A stretch of DNA of 18,106 nt from Phycisphaerae bacterium (lineage in GTDB: Bacteria; Planctomycetota; Phycisphaerae; UBA1845; UTPLA1), in assembly GCA_029259995.1 (NCBI GenBank), contig JAJDEC010000395.1:1-18106 (forward strand). Reading direction: 5' to 3'. The translations under genes were made by a program, and so were the position numbers. Positions 1 through 7,915 of this stretch are shown here, one piece after another (the stretch's first letter is position 1; each line of letters begins with the position of its first letter). Below the pieces are notes generated by a model. It worked only from the letters and a program-made list of their open reading frames with translations. It ran no database searches and was not told the DNA's origin.

Positions 1-13
1 GGGAGCTCCATCC

Positions 14-298
14 ATGGCCGCCGCCGACAAGATCATGTTCGAAATTTATCGCGAAGCCGGCTACGACCAGAAGTATCGCGTTGTGTATTTCACGGAGCTG
101 GACGAGAACAACAAGCACAACGAGATCAATCGGGCCATGGCGGGCGAGCACTTTTACGATGGTTTCATCAAGGAGCTCGGCGCGGAGCGCGGCAAGGCGA
201 AGATCGACGAGTGCATCCAGCGATTGAACGACGGCGAGGCGCTGACGCCGGATCAGTTTGAAGCCGCGTTGAATGAGACGGGCGTGCTGGCGGATTAG
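14..298 (+). CDS. Small protein of unknown function
   Basis: This encodes 94 residues that I do not recognise. The protein is acidic and looks soluble, with no signal peptide or membrane segment. It appears mostly helical, with charged stretches such as ELDENNKHNE (residues 29-38) and a C-terminal segment resembling a short helical hairpin. The ATG at 14 has GGGAG at 1-5 with an 8-base gap, which supports this start. However, the reading frame stays open to the window edge (Gly-Ala-Pro-Ser upstream of the Met), so a longer protein cut by the window cannot be excluded. It reads in the same direction as the transaldolase gene but 261 bases upstream of it, so a shared transcript is not evident. 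It is probably a real gene because codon use matches the neighbours. Confidence 0.6.
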   Translation: MAAADKIMFEIYREAGYDQKYRVVYFTELDENNKHNEINRAMAGEHFYDGFIKELGAERGKAKIDECIQRLNDGEALTPDQFEAALNETGVLAD

Positions 299-559
299 GG
301 CTGTTGTGTGGCGTGGGATGTCGGGTCGATGAAGCGACCTGCGTTTGTGTGTCGGTCGTTGCGGCGGCTCGCAAGAGATTGTCGGTTCGATACAATGGCG
401 TCGCCTGCACCAGGTTGAGAAGCGGATGGATTCAATGACTCTTCCGCAGATACATTGCCTGAAGCGAACCGGCGATTCGCCGGTTCCACACGACGAGTCA
501 TTCCCAGCATGTGCTCAGAAAAACGCACCCGAAGCATCGAAAATGGAGTCGCCGACGCT

Positions 560-1204
560 ATGAAATTCTTCATCGACACTGCCAACATCGACGAGATCAA
601 GTCCGCCGCCGACATGGGGCTGCTTGACGGCGTCACGACGAATCCGAGTTTGGTCGCCAAGGAAGGTCGCGAATTCAAATCGCTGATCGCCGAAATCTGC
701 GAACTGGTGCCGGGGCCTGTTTCCGCGGAAGTTGTCTCGACGGATTGCGAAGGCATGATGAAAGAGGCGCGGGAGCTGATCAAGATCGCGGACAACATCG
801 TCGTGAAGCTGCCGACGATTCCGGAGGGCGTGAAGGCGCTGCACAAGTGCACAGCCGAAGGCATCAAGACGAACCTGACGCTCGTGTTCCAGCCGCTGCA
901 GGCGATGATCGTCGCCAAGGCCGGCGCGACGTTTGTCTCTCCCTTCCTCGGTCGTCTCGACGACATCGGTCACGAATCGATGGACATGCTCGCCGACATC
1001 CGCACGATCTACGATAACTACGGATTCCGCACGGAAATCCTCGCTGCGAGCCTGCGCCATCCGCTGCACGTGCTGCAGGCCGCGAAGCTCGGCGCCGACA
1101 TCGGCACGATTCCGTACAAGGTGATCACGCAACTGCTCAGTCATCCCTTGACGGACAGCGGCCTCGAAAAATTCCTCGCTGACTGGAACAAGGTCAACAA
1201 GTAG
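560..1204 (+). CDS. tal: Transaldolase, small FSA/TalC-like subfamily
   Basis: This 214-residue cytosolic class I enzyme should move a dihydroxyacetone unit between sugar phosphates in the non-oxidative pentose phosphate pathway. It has the usual length for the compact FSA-like subfamily. Family landmarks are MKFFIDTANI at the N-terminus with Asp6, TTNPS at 26-30, the Schiff-base lysine Lys83 in VVKLP, KTNLTL at 103-108 and SPFLGRLDD at 127-135. In Escherichia coli fructose-6-phosphate aldolase a Gln and a Tyr occupy two active-site positions where transaldolases have Glu and Phe. Here I read Glu57 (SAEVVS) and Phe129 (SPFLG), which favours transaldolase over aldolase activity. An open frame continues upstream to 455, but conservation begins at the ATG at 560, which has GGAG about 11 bases upstream. 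The family call is firm; the reaction is inferred from the two residues. Confidence 0.95.
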   Translation: MKFFIDTANIDEIKSAADMGLLDGVTTNPSLVAKEGREFKSLIAEICELVPGPVSAEVVSTDCEGMMKEARELIKIADNIVVKLPTIPEGVKALHKCTAEGIKTNLTLVFQPLQAMIVAKAGATFVSPFLGRLDDIGHESMDMLADIRTIYDNYGFRTEILAASLRHPLHVLQAAKLGADIGTIPYKVITQLLSHPLTDSGLEKFLADWNKVNK

Positions 1205-1212
1205 CGTGTGCC

Positions 1213-1413
1213 GTGCCCACCACGAGCGCGGCAACGTTGTCGATTCGTGCGACAATCGTGGAACGAAAAGTTACGAGCAAGCTTCGGGCGATTTGCACCG
1301 ACATTCTCGCGGAGACAAAATCCGCAGCAGAATGGGCAGCGTGCGAATCCGACGACGAATACTGGTTTCAACTGACTCTCGATGACGTGGCAACTATTTC
1401 CCATGGGCGGTAA
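1213..1413 (+). CDS. Possible small protein, doubtful
   Basis: This 66-codon frame opens with GTG eight bases after the transaldolase stop. I do not recognise the product. It has a plausible helical stretch around residues 22-44 and an acidic tail (CESDDEYWFQ). I see no good ribosome binding site. The 1205-1592 interval holds no better candidate. From 1414 onward it seems non-coding and contains the hairpin at 1453-1469. It may be a relic or a chance open frame. Confidence 0.2.
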   Translation: MPTTSAATLSIRATIVERKVTSKLRAICTDILAETKSAAEWAACESDDEYWFQLTLDDVATISHGR

Positions 1414-1452
1414 CTCGTTTTTCAAGTTCATGCGGTCGAGTGTGAAGCGACT

Positions 1453-1469
1453 GGTGGGCACGGCCCACC
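1453..1469. repeat. Intergenic GGTGGGC/GCCCACC hairpin
   Basis: A 7-bp perfect stem GGTGGGC / GCCCACC closes a 3-base loop (ACG) and is followed by CTACA. No T-run follows, so it is not an obvious intrinsic terminator. From memory, GTGGGC-GCCCAC phrases of this type recur between genes in planctomycetes and some other phyla. I could not check copy number. Confidence 0.5.
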
Positions 1470-1592
1470 CTACAATGCGCTCGGCGGGACTCTTGGCCCG
1501 CGCCTAAGCTTAATTGACCAATAGCCGCAGCGGCGTCATTGCGTCGCGAAGATACCCGAAATCGCCTCGCCACCCGACAAAAGGACTTCACG

Positions 1593-1916
1593 ATGCGCCC
1601 AATCAAGACGCTCCTGATCGCCATTTTTCTGACAACTCTACTCACGACATCGACCGGCTGCCCGCCGCAGACGTGTACATTTGATGCGGATATGAACGGT
1701 GAGTTCAGCATCATTGAGGGCCTCAACGCGGCCGATCAGATCTCGACGGATCTGGGCATCGAGTTCACGGGGAACCTGGAAGATCTGGAGACGATCGACG
1801 ACCAGATCATTGCGGCGCTGACGGCGAATCCGTTCATCCTGCTGCAATACACGCCATGTCTTGAGATTCTGAACAATCAATTTAACGCGCCAACGACGCC
1901 TGGAATGCAACCATAG
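1593..1916 (+). CDS. Small putative lipoprotein of unknown function
   Basis: This encodes 107 residues. The N-terminus has a basic start (MRPIK), a hydrophobic run (LLIAIFLTTLLTT) and a cysteine at residue 23 in STGC, resembling a lipoprotein signal with a weak lipobox (Ser at -3 instead of Leu). The mature part is acidic and Asp/Glu rich, with further cysteines at CPPQTC and TPC that could form disulfides outside the cytoplasm. It contains a short DADMNGEF stretch reminiscent of the Asp-rich dockerin or EF-hand calcium loop seen in planctomycete surface proteins, but only one copy, so I do not call a dockerin. The ATG at 1593 is preceded by AGGA with an 8-base gap, and the frame extends upstream to 1539 without a better start. 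Function is unknown. Confidence 0.65.
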   Translation: MRPIKTLLIAIFLTTLLTTSTGCPPQTCTFDADMNGEFSIIEGLNAADQISTDLGIEFTGNLEDLETIDDQIIAALTANPFILLQYTPCLEILNNQFNAPTTPGMQP

Positions 1917-1946
1917 CCTTCGGATCACGAGCGCAATTCCGGGTGC

Positions 1947-1972
1947 CATGCTTGCCCTTCAAGGCAAGCATG
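1947..1972. repeat. Intergenic hairpin CATGCTTGCC/GGCAAGCATG
   Basis: A 10-bp perfect inverted repeat with the 6-base loop CTTCAA lies 30 bases after the small lipoprotein gene stop. There is no downstream T-run, so it is not a classic terminator, although it could protect the 3' end of the transcript. I recall the phrase GTGCCATGCTTGCC as frequent between planctomycete genes; that is a memory, not a search. Confidence 0.55.
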
Positions 1973-2111
1973 CGGACGCGAAGACGCGCCGAACTGTGCG
2001 ATTGACTGTCAGGATTGACGTACTTGCGCAGCATGAATCCCTCCCGGCGGGGCCCGGAATTCGGTGCTCTGTTCATCGGAGTCGTTTCAGTGGTTCTCGG
2101 CGAATTCGCTT

Positions 2112-2131
2112 CCCCAGCCTGCAGGCTGGGG
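2112..2131. repeat. 20-bp perfect palindrome CCCCAGCCTGCAGGCTGGGG
   Basis: A perfect 20-bp palindrome with no spacer, followed by CACGGG. As RNA it would fold into an 8-bp stem with a tiny loop. It resembles another common planctomycete intergenic phrase (CCCAGCCTGCAGGCTGGG). It lies in the gene-poor interval before the permease gene. Its function is unknown. Confidence 0.5.
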
Positions 2132-2542
2132 CACGGGATTGGCTAGGCAGTCTTGACATTCGCTATGCCTGGGGGATCGGCATCATTGGTGATTCCGCGG
2201 CCGGTTTGAATCGGCGTGAGTACATGATGCTGCGTAGGCCAGCAATTGGGATCGTCGAGTTGGCAATTATCGCTTGCCCGTTTCTGCGCGGGGGCCATGG
2301 GCGTCAAGTTGCGTCGTTCATGCAATCGGCGCCAGATGAAGGGCGCTGGCGGCTTGTGGACCATCAGCAAATCGCACCAAATCGCACCGTTTTGCAACGC
2401 ATCAGCTAAGACGATACGCTTGCCCTTTATCAAAGACGCGTCGGTCGTGCGTTCTGCAAACGCATCCAGCATGTCGGGCAGAGCATCGATTCCGTAGAGT
2501 TGCATCGGGGCGCGATCTTCGCGTTTCCTGGAGGTCGGATGA

Positions 2543-4033
2543 ATGGCCAATGACACGATGATCTATTCGCTCGAAGACAAGCCGCCGATGGCCAAGGCTG
2601 TCTTGCTGGCGGCGCAGCACGTGCTGACGATGTTCGGGGCGACGGTTGCCGTGCCGTTGCTGTTGGGTGGTCCGAGCGGAATGAATCTCTCGCCGGCGCA
2701 GATCGCCGTGCTGATTTCATCCGTCATGCTGTGCAGCGGCTTGGCGACTTTCATCCAGACGACCTTCGGAAGTCGCCTGCCGATTATTCAGGGCGTGTCG
2801 TTCTCGGTTCTCGCCGCGTTCACAGCGATCATTTCCAGCTGCAAGAATGAGCAGCTGGACGCGGCCACGATGATGCAGTTCATTGCGGGCACCATCATGG
2901 TCGGCGCCGTTCTTGAAATGCTCGTCGGCTTCAGCGGCCTGATGGGATGGCTGCGTCGCGTCCTTTCGCCGGTCGTTGTCGGGCCCGTCATTATCCTCAT
3001 CGGTCTGGCCCTGTTTGAGTATGGTGCACCCAAGGCCGCGACCTGCTGGCCGGTCAGCATTGCCATTATCTTTCTGGTCATTCTCTTCTCATTGGTGCTA
3101 TCTCGGAAGCACCAGGCGTTCAAGCTCTATTCAATTGTCGCTTCGATTGTCATCGTGTGTGCGATTTGCTGGTTGTGCAGTGTCGCGGGCGTCTTCAGTG
3201 CGGGGCATCCGGCGTACATCGGATTCGAGGAGATCAAGAGTGCGAGTTGGGTTCGCGTCAATCCGTCGGAAGTGTTCATGCCGTGGGGAATGCCGCGGTT
3301 TGACGCCGGGTTCATCATTGCGGGTATCGCGGGTTACATGGCATCGATGATCGAATCCTTCGGGGATTATCACGCCTGTTCCAACATCGCGGCGCGAAAG
3401 GATCCGACGCCACATCAGATTTCGCGCGGCATCGGTTGCGAAGGGATTGGTTGCTTTATCACGTCGATCTTCGGCGGATTCAGCAGCACGTCGTATTCTG
3501 AGAACATCGGATTGATGGGCCTGACGCGCGTTGGTTCGCGTTACGTCGTTCAGATTGCCGCCGTAATCCTTGTCCTCCTCGGCCTGTTCGGAAAATTCGG
3601 GGCGATCGCCGCGACGATTCCTGAGCCCGTCGTCGGCGGACTCTATTGTGTTCTCTTCGGCCTGATCGCCGCTGTCGGCATTCAACAGCTCGCCCGCGCC
3701 GATCTGTCGAGCGATCGGAATATGTTCATCGTCGGCTTCAGCCTGTTCATGGGGCTGAGTCTTCCGGCATATTTCAAGGGATACGACGGCGGCGGCATTC
3801 ATCCGACGTGGAAAGAGCTTTCCGTCAATCTCAACGTAAGCGTCAGGTCGCTGATCGAGTCGATGGGACTGACCGGCATGGGCGTTGCGGGCACCATCGG
3901 TGTGATTCTCGACAACATTGTCCCCGGCACACACGAAGAGCGCGGCATCGGCATGCCGTCGGTCCTTGCCCCAGAGGGAGCGGACGTGACGCTCGGCAAT
4001 GCCACGGCTGATGAATCCCGCTGGGACGACTGA
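2543..4033 (+). CDS. NCS2 family permease (uracil/xanthine/ascorbate transporter type)
   Basis: This 496-residue inner-membrane protein should import a nucleobase or related small molecule by proton or sodium symport. The NCS2 (UraA/SVCT) signatures are clear: QHVLTMFGATVAVPLLLGG near the N-terminus with the Gln-His pair at 25-26, a conserved glutamate in MIESFGDYHACS (Glu271, TM8) and SENIGLMGLTRVGSR (Glu320, TM10), the family motif before the second half-helix. About 14 hydrophobic segments are present. The central loop and MPWGMPRFDAGF resemble the animal SVCT/NAT branch more than short bacterial UraA, and the protein is longer than UraA, so the substrate is uncertain. The ATG at 2543 has GGAGG at 2530-2534 with an 8-base gap. 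The next gene, a BtpA-family protein, is about 100 bases downstream on the same strand and may share the transcript. Confidence 0.92.
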   Translation: MANDTMIYSLEDKPPMAKAVLLAAQHVLTMFGATVAVPLLLGGPSGMNLSPAQIAVLISSVMLCSGLATFIQTTFGSRLPIIQGVSFSVLAAFTAIISSCKNEQLDAATMMQFIAGTIMVGAVLEMLVGFSGLMGWLRRVLSPVVVGPVIILIGLALFEYGAPKAATCWPVSIAIIFLVILFSLVLSRKHQAFKLYSIVASIVIVCAICWLCSVAGVFSAGHPAYIGFEEIKSASWVRVNPSEVFMPWGMPRFDAGFIIAGIAGYMASMIESFGDYHACSNIAARKDPTPHQISRGIGCEGIGCFITSIFGGFSSTSYSENIGLMGLTRVGSRYVVQIAAVILVLLGLFGKFGAIAATIPEPVVGGLYCVLFGLIAAVGIQQLARADLSSDRNMFIVGFSLFMGLSLPAYFKGYDGGGIHPTWKELSVNLNVSVRSLIESMGLTGMGVAGTIGVILDNIVPGTHEERGIGMPSVLAPEGADVTLGNATADESRWDD

Positions 4034-4137
4034 GGTCGATTCGAATTATTGTCATCGCGTCGTCGTGACGGCATGCCGCCGTCGCGCGTTGTCGAGAATG
4101 GTCGCCCATGCATCGATCGACAGTTTCGGAAGCAAAC

Positions 4138-4962
4138 ATGAATCTCCCCCAACACGGTCTTTCCTTTCTTCAATCGCTGAATCGACCGGCGCTGATCGGC
4201 ATGGTCCACGTCGGCGCATTGCCCGGCACGCCGCGCGGCAGGATGGATGTTTCAGCGCTGGCGGCGCAGGCGGTGACAGAGTGCGCGGTTCTCGCCGAAG
4301 GCGGCGTCGATGCGATCATGCTGGAGAATATGCATGACGTTCCCTATCTGAATCGAATCGTCGGTCCGGAGATCGTCTCTGCAATGACATCGATTTGTCT
4401 CGCGGTTCGGCAGGCAACGGCGCTGCCGCTCGGCGTGCAGGTGTTGGCGGGTGCGAATCGAGAGGCTGTCTCTGTCGCGCACGCCGCCGGGCTCCAGTTC
4501 GTTCGCTGCGAGGGATTCGCCTTCGCCCACGTTGCGGATGAGGGGCTCATGGCAGATGCGGACGCGGGGCCGCTGTTGCGATTCCGCAGGATGATTGGGG
4601 CGGACGACGTCGCCATCATCGCGGACATCAAGAAGAAGCACTCTGCGCATGCGATCACGTCCGATGTCACGCTGGAAGAGACGGCGAGCGCCGCCGTGTT
4701 CATGGGCGCGGACGGCGTGGTTGTGACGGGAGCGGCCACAGGTGCCGCAACACATCCTGATGACGTGCAAGCTGTTGTGGATGCCGTTGACGAGGCGGTC
4801 TTCGTCGGCAGTGGCGTCAACCCCGATAATGCCTCGAATTACGCGTGCGCTGACGCATGGATCGTCGGCAGTCATCTGAAGCGTGGCGGCAGCTGGGAGA
4901 ATCCGCCCGAAATCGAGCGCGTCCAAGCCATGGCCGCCGCTGCGCGGTCTGCGCATCGTTAG
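4138..4962 (+). CDS. BtpA/SgcQ family TIM-barrel protein
   Basis: This encodes 274 residues, typical for the BtpA/SgcQ family, a ribulose-phosphate-binding-like TIM barrel. The members known best affect photosystem I assembly in cyanobacteria or lie in sugar or nucleoside gene clusters; the reaction is not established. Visible motifs are GMVHVGALPGTP at 21-32, LENMHDVPY at 62-70, ADIKKKHSAH at 162-171, VTGAATG at 196-202, GSGVNPDN at 224-231 and GSHLKRGG at 244-251, the last two forming a phosphate-binding pocket in such barrels. There is no signal peptide, so it is cytosolic. The chosen ATG at 4138 has GGAAG about 6 bases upstream; an in-frame ATG at 4108 would add ten unconserved residues. 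Nothing else here suggests photosynthesis. The NCS2 permease upstream hints at nucleobase, nucleoside or sugar-phosphate metabolism, which is inference. Confidence 0.9.
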   Translation: MNLPQHGLSFLQSLNRPALIGMVHVGALPGTPRGRMDVSALAAQAVTECAVLAEGGVDAIMLENMHDVPYLNRIVGPEIVSAMTSICLAVRQATALPLGVQVLAGANREAVSVAHAAGLQFVRCEGFAFAHVADEGLMADADAGPLLRFRRMIGADDVAIIADIKKKHSAHAITSDVTLEETASAAVFMGADGVVVTGAATGAATHPDDVQAVVDAVDEAVFVGSGVNPDNASNYACADAWIVGSHLKRGGSWENPPEIERVQAMAAAARSAHR

Positions 4963-5168
4963 CCTGCTCATCTTTCTGCCCGGCAAATCCCAATGACCTG
5001 CATATTGGCCTCGCGCCTCGCGCCGACCGCATTTCTACGTGCCAGCGGCATCCGATTGTAGTAACTGTCACATAGCGGCATCGCAATCGTGCATATTCAT
5101 CAGTTCTCAATGAAGCGCATTTCGTCCGTGACCGATGAATGCATGGCCGAGATCAATGGAGATTGCTC

Positions 5169-6206
5169 ATGCTCAAAGACGCGTTGATGCCCAAGAAAGT
5201 TCGACTGTTCGGATCGCCGATCAAATCCGTATCGGACGGTTGGTTTGAGTTGCTCCTCGTCACGATCGTACTGGCTGTCACGCTTGTTGCGCACGGTGTT
5301 CTCAATGCGACGCATGTCGTCGTTCATTTCTACTACCTGCCCGTCATCATCGCGGCGCACTATTTTGGTCGCAACCTCGCGTGCACGATTGCCCTTTTCA
5401 GTGTGCTGACGGTCTCGGCGTTCATGCTTCTTTCGCCACAGCATTACAAGACGGCGATCTCGTCGCCGATCGTCGCGATCATGACAATCATCGCGTGGGG
5501 TGGCTTCCTCGGCCTCAATGCGTTGTTGATGGGTTCGCTTTCCAATCAGCGTGCACAAACGATGAGTGAACTGCGAGAGGCTCATGTCGGCATTATCGAA
5601 ATCCTCTCGAAGTATCTGAACGCGGCGGATCAGTACACGAAGTCGCACTCGATTCGCGTGGCGGAACTTTCGACGGCGATTGCCGAAGAAATGCACTTGA
5701 AGGACAACATCGTCGAAGACGTTCGCGTCGGCGCACTGTTGCACGATATCGGCAAAGTCGAAATTTCGACGCGGCTCATCAAGAAGGCCGCCGAACTCAA
5801 CGCCGAAGAGCGTGACGAAATGGATGCACATACGGTCCGCGGCGCCGATCTTGTTCGATCGCTCGGGACCATTCTCGACGGCGCAATTCCCGTGATCAAG
5901 CACCATCATGATCACTATTCCGAAGAGTCCAAGCAGCAGGGACTTCACGGTGAAGACATTCCGATCGGCGCCCGAATCGTGTCCGTCGCGGACGCGTATG
6001 ACGCCATCGTCACAGATCGGCCCTATCGCCGAGGGCGGACGCCGGAAGAGGCTGTCACGATCATACGCGGCGCATCGGGCACGCAGTTCGATCCCAAGGT
6101 CGTCACGGCCTTTGAAGCGGTCGTCTCCAGGCGAAATGAAGACGTTGATTCATCATCCGGGGGCAACGTCGATCGCCCGCTCTCGGTTTCCGCCGTCGAA
6201 CATTGA
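5169..6206 (+). CDS. Membrane HD-GYP-like protein with degenerate GYP motif
   Basis: This encodes 345 residues. Residues 25-125 contain about four membrane segments with HFYYLPVIIAAHYFG (53-67), a sensor-like membrane region often joined to signalling domains. A short linker (126-140) leads to an HD-GYP-type phosphohydrolase domain, normally a cyclic-di-GMP phosphodiesterase. Conserved residues present are His160 (KSHSIRV), His192-Asp193 (LLHDIGK), His221, His246-His247 and Asp275 (VADAYDAIVTDRPYR). In the gapless alignment to HHExxDGSGYPxGLxG, the region reads HHDHYSEESKQQGLHG, so GYP is Ser-Lys-Gln (254-256) and the Glu after HH is Asp. Cyclic-di-GMP hydrolysis is therefore doubtful; it may act on another nucleotide or as a binding or partner protein. 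The ATG at 5169 has GGAG with an 8-base gap, better than 5139. Confidence 0.88.
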   Translation: MLKDALMPKKVRLFGSPIKSVSDGWFELLLVTIVLAVTLVAHGVLNATHVVVHFYYLPVIIAAHYFGRNLACTIALFSVLTVSAFMLLSPQHYKTAISSPIVAIMTIIAWGGFLGLNALLMGSLSNQRAQTMSELREAHVGIIEILSKYLNAADQYTKSHSIRVAELSTAIAEEMHLKDNIVEDVRVGALLHDIGKVEISTRLIKKAAELNAEERDEMDAHTVRGADLVRSLGTILDGAIPVIKHHHDHYSEESKQQGLHGEDIPIGARIVSVADAYDAIVTDRPYRRGRTPEEAVTIIRGASGTQFDPKVVTAFEAVVSRRNEDVDSSSGGNVDRPLSVSAVEH

Positions 6207-6325
6207 GCGACGCTTCGACGCCGGCGTGACGCAACGGATTTCTCTTTCATTCGAATCCCATTAGTATCTCGGCGCTACGGCGCTTCGTGATGCGCCGGCG
6301 GCTGCAACACGGGAGCGCTGATGCC

Positions 6326-6766
6326 ATGAATGTCCGCGATGCGATCGAACAACGATTTCAGAAGAAGGCGATGCGGATGCGCCAAGCCCTCGAGCGATTC
6401 AACGATGAATCCGCTGAACGCGAGAAAGTCGGGCCGAATTGGAATGTCCGCGATCTCGTCGGCCACTACGTTTTCTGGATCACGGAAGCATCGGATCGAA
6501 TGCCGGAGATTGCTGCAGGATCCTCGCAACCGGACTACGAACTCGATCGAATCAATGCCGATGTATTTCGGAAGTACCGGAACATGTCATACGTCATGCT
6601 CCTGCCCCAACTGCGGGCGGCCGAGGAGGCATTGCTGAAGCATGTGCGCAATGTGGATCCGCAGTTGCTGATCGGCGAAACGCCGATCCGCGCCTGGTTC
6701 GACACACATCTCGATCATTACGACAATCACTGGCCCAGTCTCAAAGCGGTCGCCGATCGGGCTTGA
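6326..6766 (+). CDS. DinB/DfsB-like four-helix bundle protein
   Basis: This encodes 146 residues with the layout of the DinB/YfiT/MDMPI-type metal-binding four-helix superfamily. The hallmark NWNVRDLVGHYVFW (38-51) supplies a likely first metal ligand, His47. A late helix holds THLDHYDNHWPSL with His128, His131 and His135, the second part of the usual His triad. Some relatives use bacillithiol or mycothiol as cofactor, and ClbS/DfsB members have other activities, so the reaction is unknown. It is cytosolic, with no signal. The ATG at 6326 has GGGAG at 6311-6315 with a 10-base gap; an out-of-frame ATG at 6321 and an in-frame upstream start at 6287 are less likely. It stands 119 bases after the HD-GYP-like gene on the same strand. 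Confidence 0.75.
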   Translation: MNVRDAIEQRFQKKAMRMRQALERFNDESAEREKVGPNWNVRDLVGHYVFWITEASDRMPEIAAGSSQPDYELDRINADVFRKYRNMSYVMLLPQLRAAEEALLKHVRNVDPQLLIGETPIRAWFDTHLDHYDNHWPSLKAVADRA

Positions 6767-6862
6767 TCGACACACGGCTGTCGTCGCGCGCCGGCGATCA
6801 GGTCCGAAAACGATCCCGCATTCGATAACACGTCACACATACAGCGCTTGCGCGTGCCGGGG

Positions 6863-6892
6863 TTGAATCTCGGAGTCTATCCACGATACGAT
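6863..6892 (+). promoter_or_regulatory. Candidate sigma70-type promoter for the PEP-CTERM gene
   Basis: TTGAAT at 6863-6868 and TACGAT at 6887-6892 are separated by 18 bases, each matching 4 of 6 consensus positions. It lies 109 bases upstream of the PEP-CTERM start codon. Matches of this quality occur by chance, so it is only a candidate. Confidence 0.22.
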
Positions 6893-7000
6893 TCAGGGTT
6901 CGCTACGCGAATGCGTGCGTTGGCGGGTACGTCCGGCTGACGTCCGTGTTTGCCGGGGAAGGACGAAGTTCGAGAAATTCATCACACAGGGAGTTATTCA

Positions 7001-7774
7001 ATGACGCGCAGAATCCACAATTTCGCTTTGACCGCCGCTTGCCTGATGGCGAGCCTGGTGCCGGCAACGCGAGGCGCGATCGCGTCAGAAACCCTGTCTT
7101 TGGGGCCCGTGGAGGATACGTTTTCCCGAGCGGCGTTGCCCGATGCGACTTATGGTACGGGCGGCGCTATGCACATCTCTGGCGCCACTGCGACGAACGA
7201 AGGCGGCATGGTCCAGGGATTGGCCGACTCATGGATGCGATTCGACACGGCGGCGACAGTCGCTTCTTTCGACGCGACATTTGGTGCGGGTAACTGGACG
7301 CTGGAGTCCGCCGTGCTATCCGTCAGGGAGAACGCTACACCGACGAGCTCGATCTTTACGCGCGGCGTCGGCGACTTCAGCGTTGCCTGGATCGCCGACG
7401 ACAACTGGTCGCAGGGTTCGGGCGCATCTTCGTCGCCAGGAACCGCGACAGGCAATGAAATCGGCTGGACCCACGGCCAGTCGTTGCTAAGCGGCTCGGA
7501 TCGCGGTCTCGGCGTTTTTCAGAATGCCGGCAACAACACGCGTCAGGATTTCTCGCTTGCACTGGACGTGGATTTCGTCACCGACTTGCTGGCGGGTGGT
7601 TCGACGACGTTGCGGCTTGCGTCGGCGTCGGACGGAATTGGATTCACGTTTAACTCGTCCAACAATGGCAATCCGAACAATCGACCACAGTTGATTCTGA
7701 CGGCCGTGCCGGAGCCCGCGTCGGCCATGCTGTTGCTCGGCCTCGCCGTGCCGATGCTCTATCGTCGGCGATGA
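7001..7774 (+). CDS. PEP-CTERM exported protein, DNRLRE-like
   Basis: This encodes 257 residues. It has an N-terminal signal peptide (basic MTRR, then a hydrophobic ACLMASLVPA, likely cleaved near residues 25-28) and a C-terminal sorting signal: VPEPASAM, a short hydrophobic helix, then RRR at the very end. PEP-CTERM proteins are cut and re-anchored by an exosortase, usually in bacteria that make exopolysaccharide. The body is rich in Gly, Ser, Thr and Asn and beta-like, with patterns such as VEDTFSRAALPDATYGTG near the start and NNRPQLILT before the tail. These resemble DNRLRE/CBM96-type beta-sandwich domains, so carbohydrate binding in the envelope is possible. The ATG at 7001 has GGGAG with a 7-base gap. 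No exosortase gene lies in the window. The sorting-signal call is firm; the domain call is tentative. Confidence 0.87.
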   Translation: MTRRIHNFALTAACLMASLVPATRGAIASETLSLGPVEDTFSRAALPDATYGTGGAMHISGATATNEGGMVQGLADSWMRFDTAATVASFDATFGAGNWTLESAVLSVRENATPTSSIFTRGVGDFSVAWIADDNWSQGSGASSSPGTATGNEIGWTHGQSLLSGSDRGLGVFQNAGNNTRQDFSLALDVDFVTDLLAGGSTTLRLASASDGIGFTFNSSNNGNPNNRPQLILTAVPEPASAMLLLGLAVPMLYRRR

Positions 7775-7915
7775 CTTGTTGATCTGAAACTCGGTGTTGT
7801 GCAGTTTCCGGATTCGCCTATCGGCCATGTCGCGGAATTCATCGCGACTACGCGGGACAAGTCCGTATTCGGCGGGTTAGAATCTCACGCCATGCCAAGG
7901 GCGCCGCGAGACAGA

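Larger units (their letters stand above)
1917..2542. other. Gene-poor stretch with hairpins and a possible relic frame
   Basis: This 626-base interval separates the small lipoprotein gene from the permease gene. It contains two strong inverted repeats, listed separately. The reverse strand carries an open frame from 2505 down to 2143 that begins MQLYGIDALPDML. Its codon use resembles the neighbours, but it has no ribosome binding site and matches no family I know. The longest version of this frame would overlap the permease start. Forward frames here are fragmentary. A decayed gene or fragment of foreign DNA is possible. I saw no terminal repeats or transposase motif, and a perfect TTGACA at 2153-2158 lacks a matching -10 box. 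Confidence 0.35.

Noticed and set aside
2153..2158. Perfect TTGACA as a promoter
   Set aside because: No acceptable -10 box lies 16-18 bases downstream.
2617..2628. CAGCACGTGCTG palindrome as a parS site
   Set aside because: Only the CACGTG centre matches parS; it lies within conserved permease codons.
5100..5948. 282-codon - strand frame
   Set aside because: Antisense to the HD-GYP-like gene, rich in Arg and Asp as expected of a shadow frame.
6240..6265. TTCGAATCC as part of a tRNA T-arm
   Set aside because: No acceptor, D or anticodon stem could be assembled around it.
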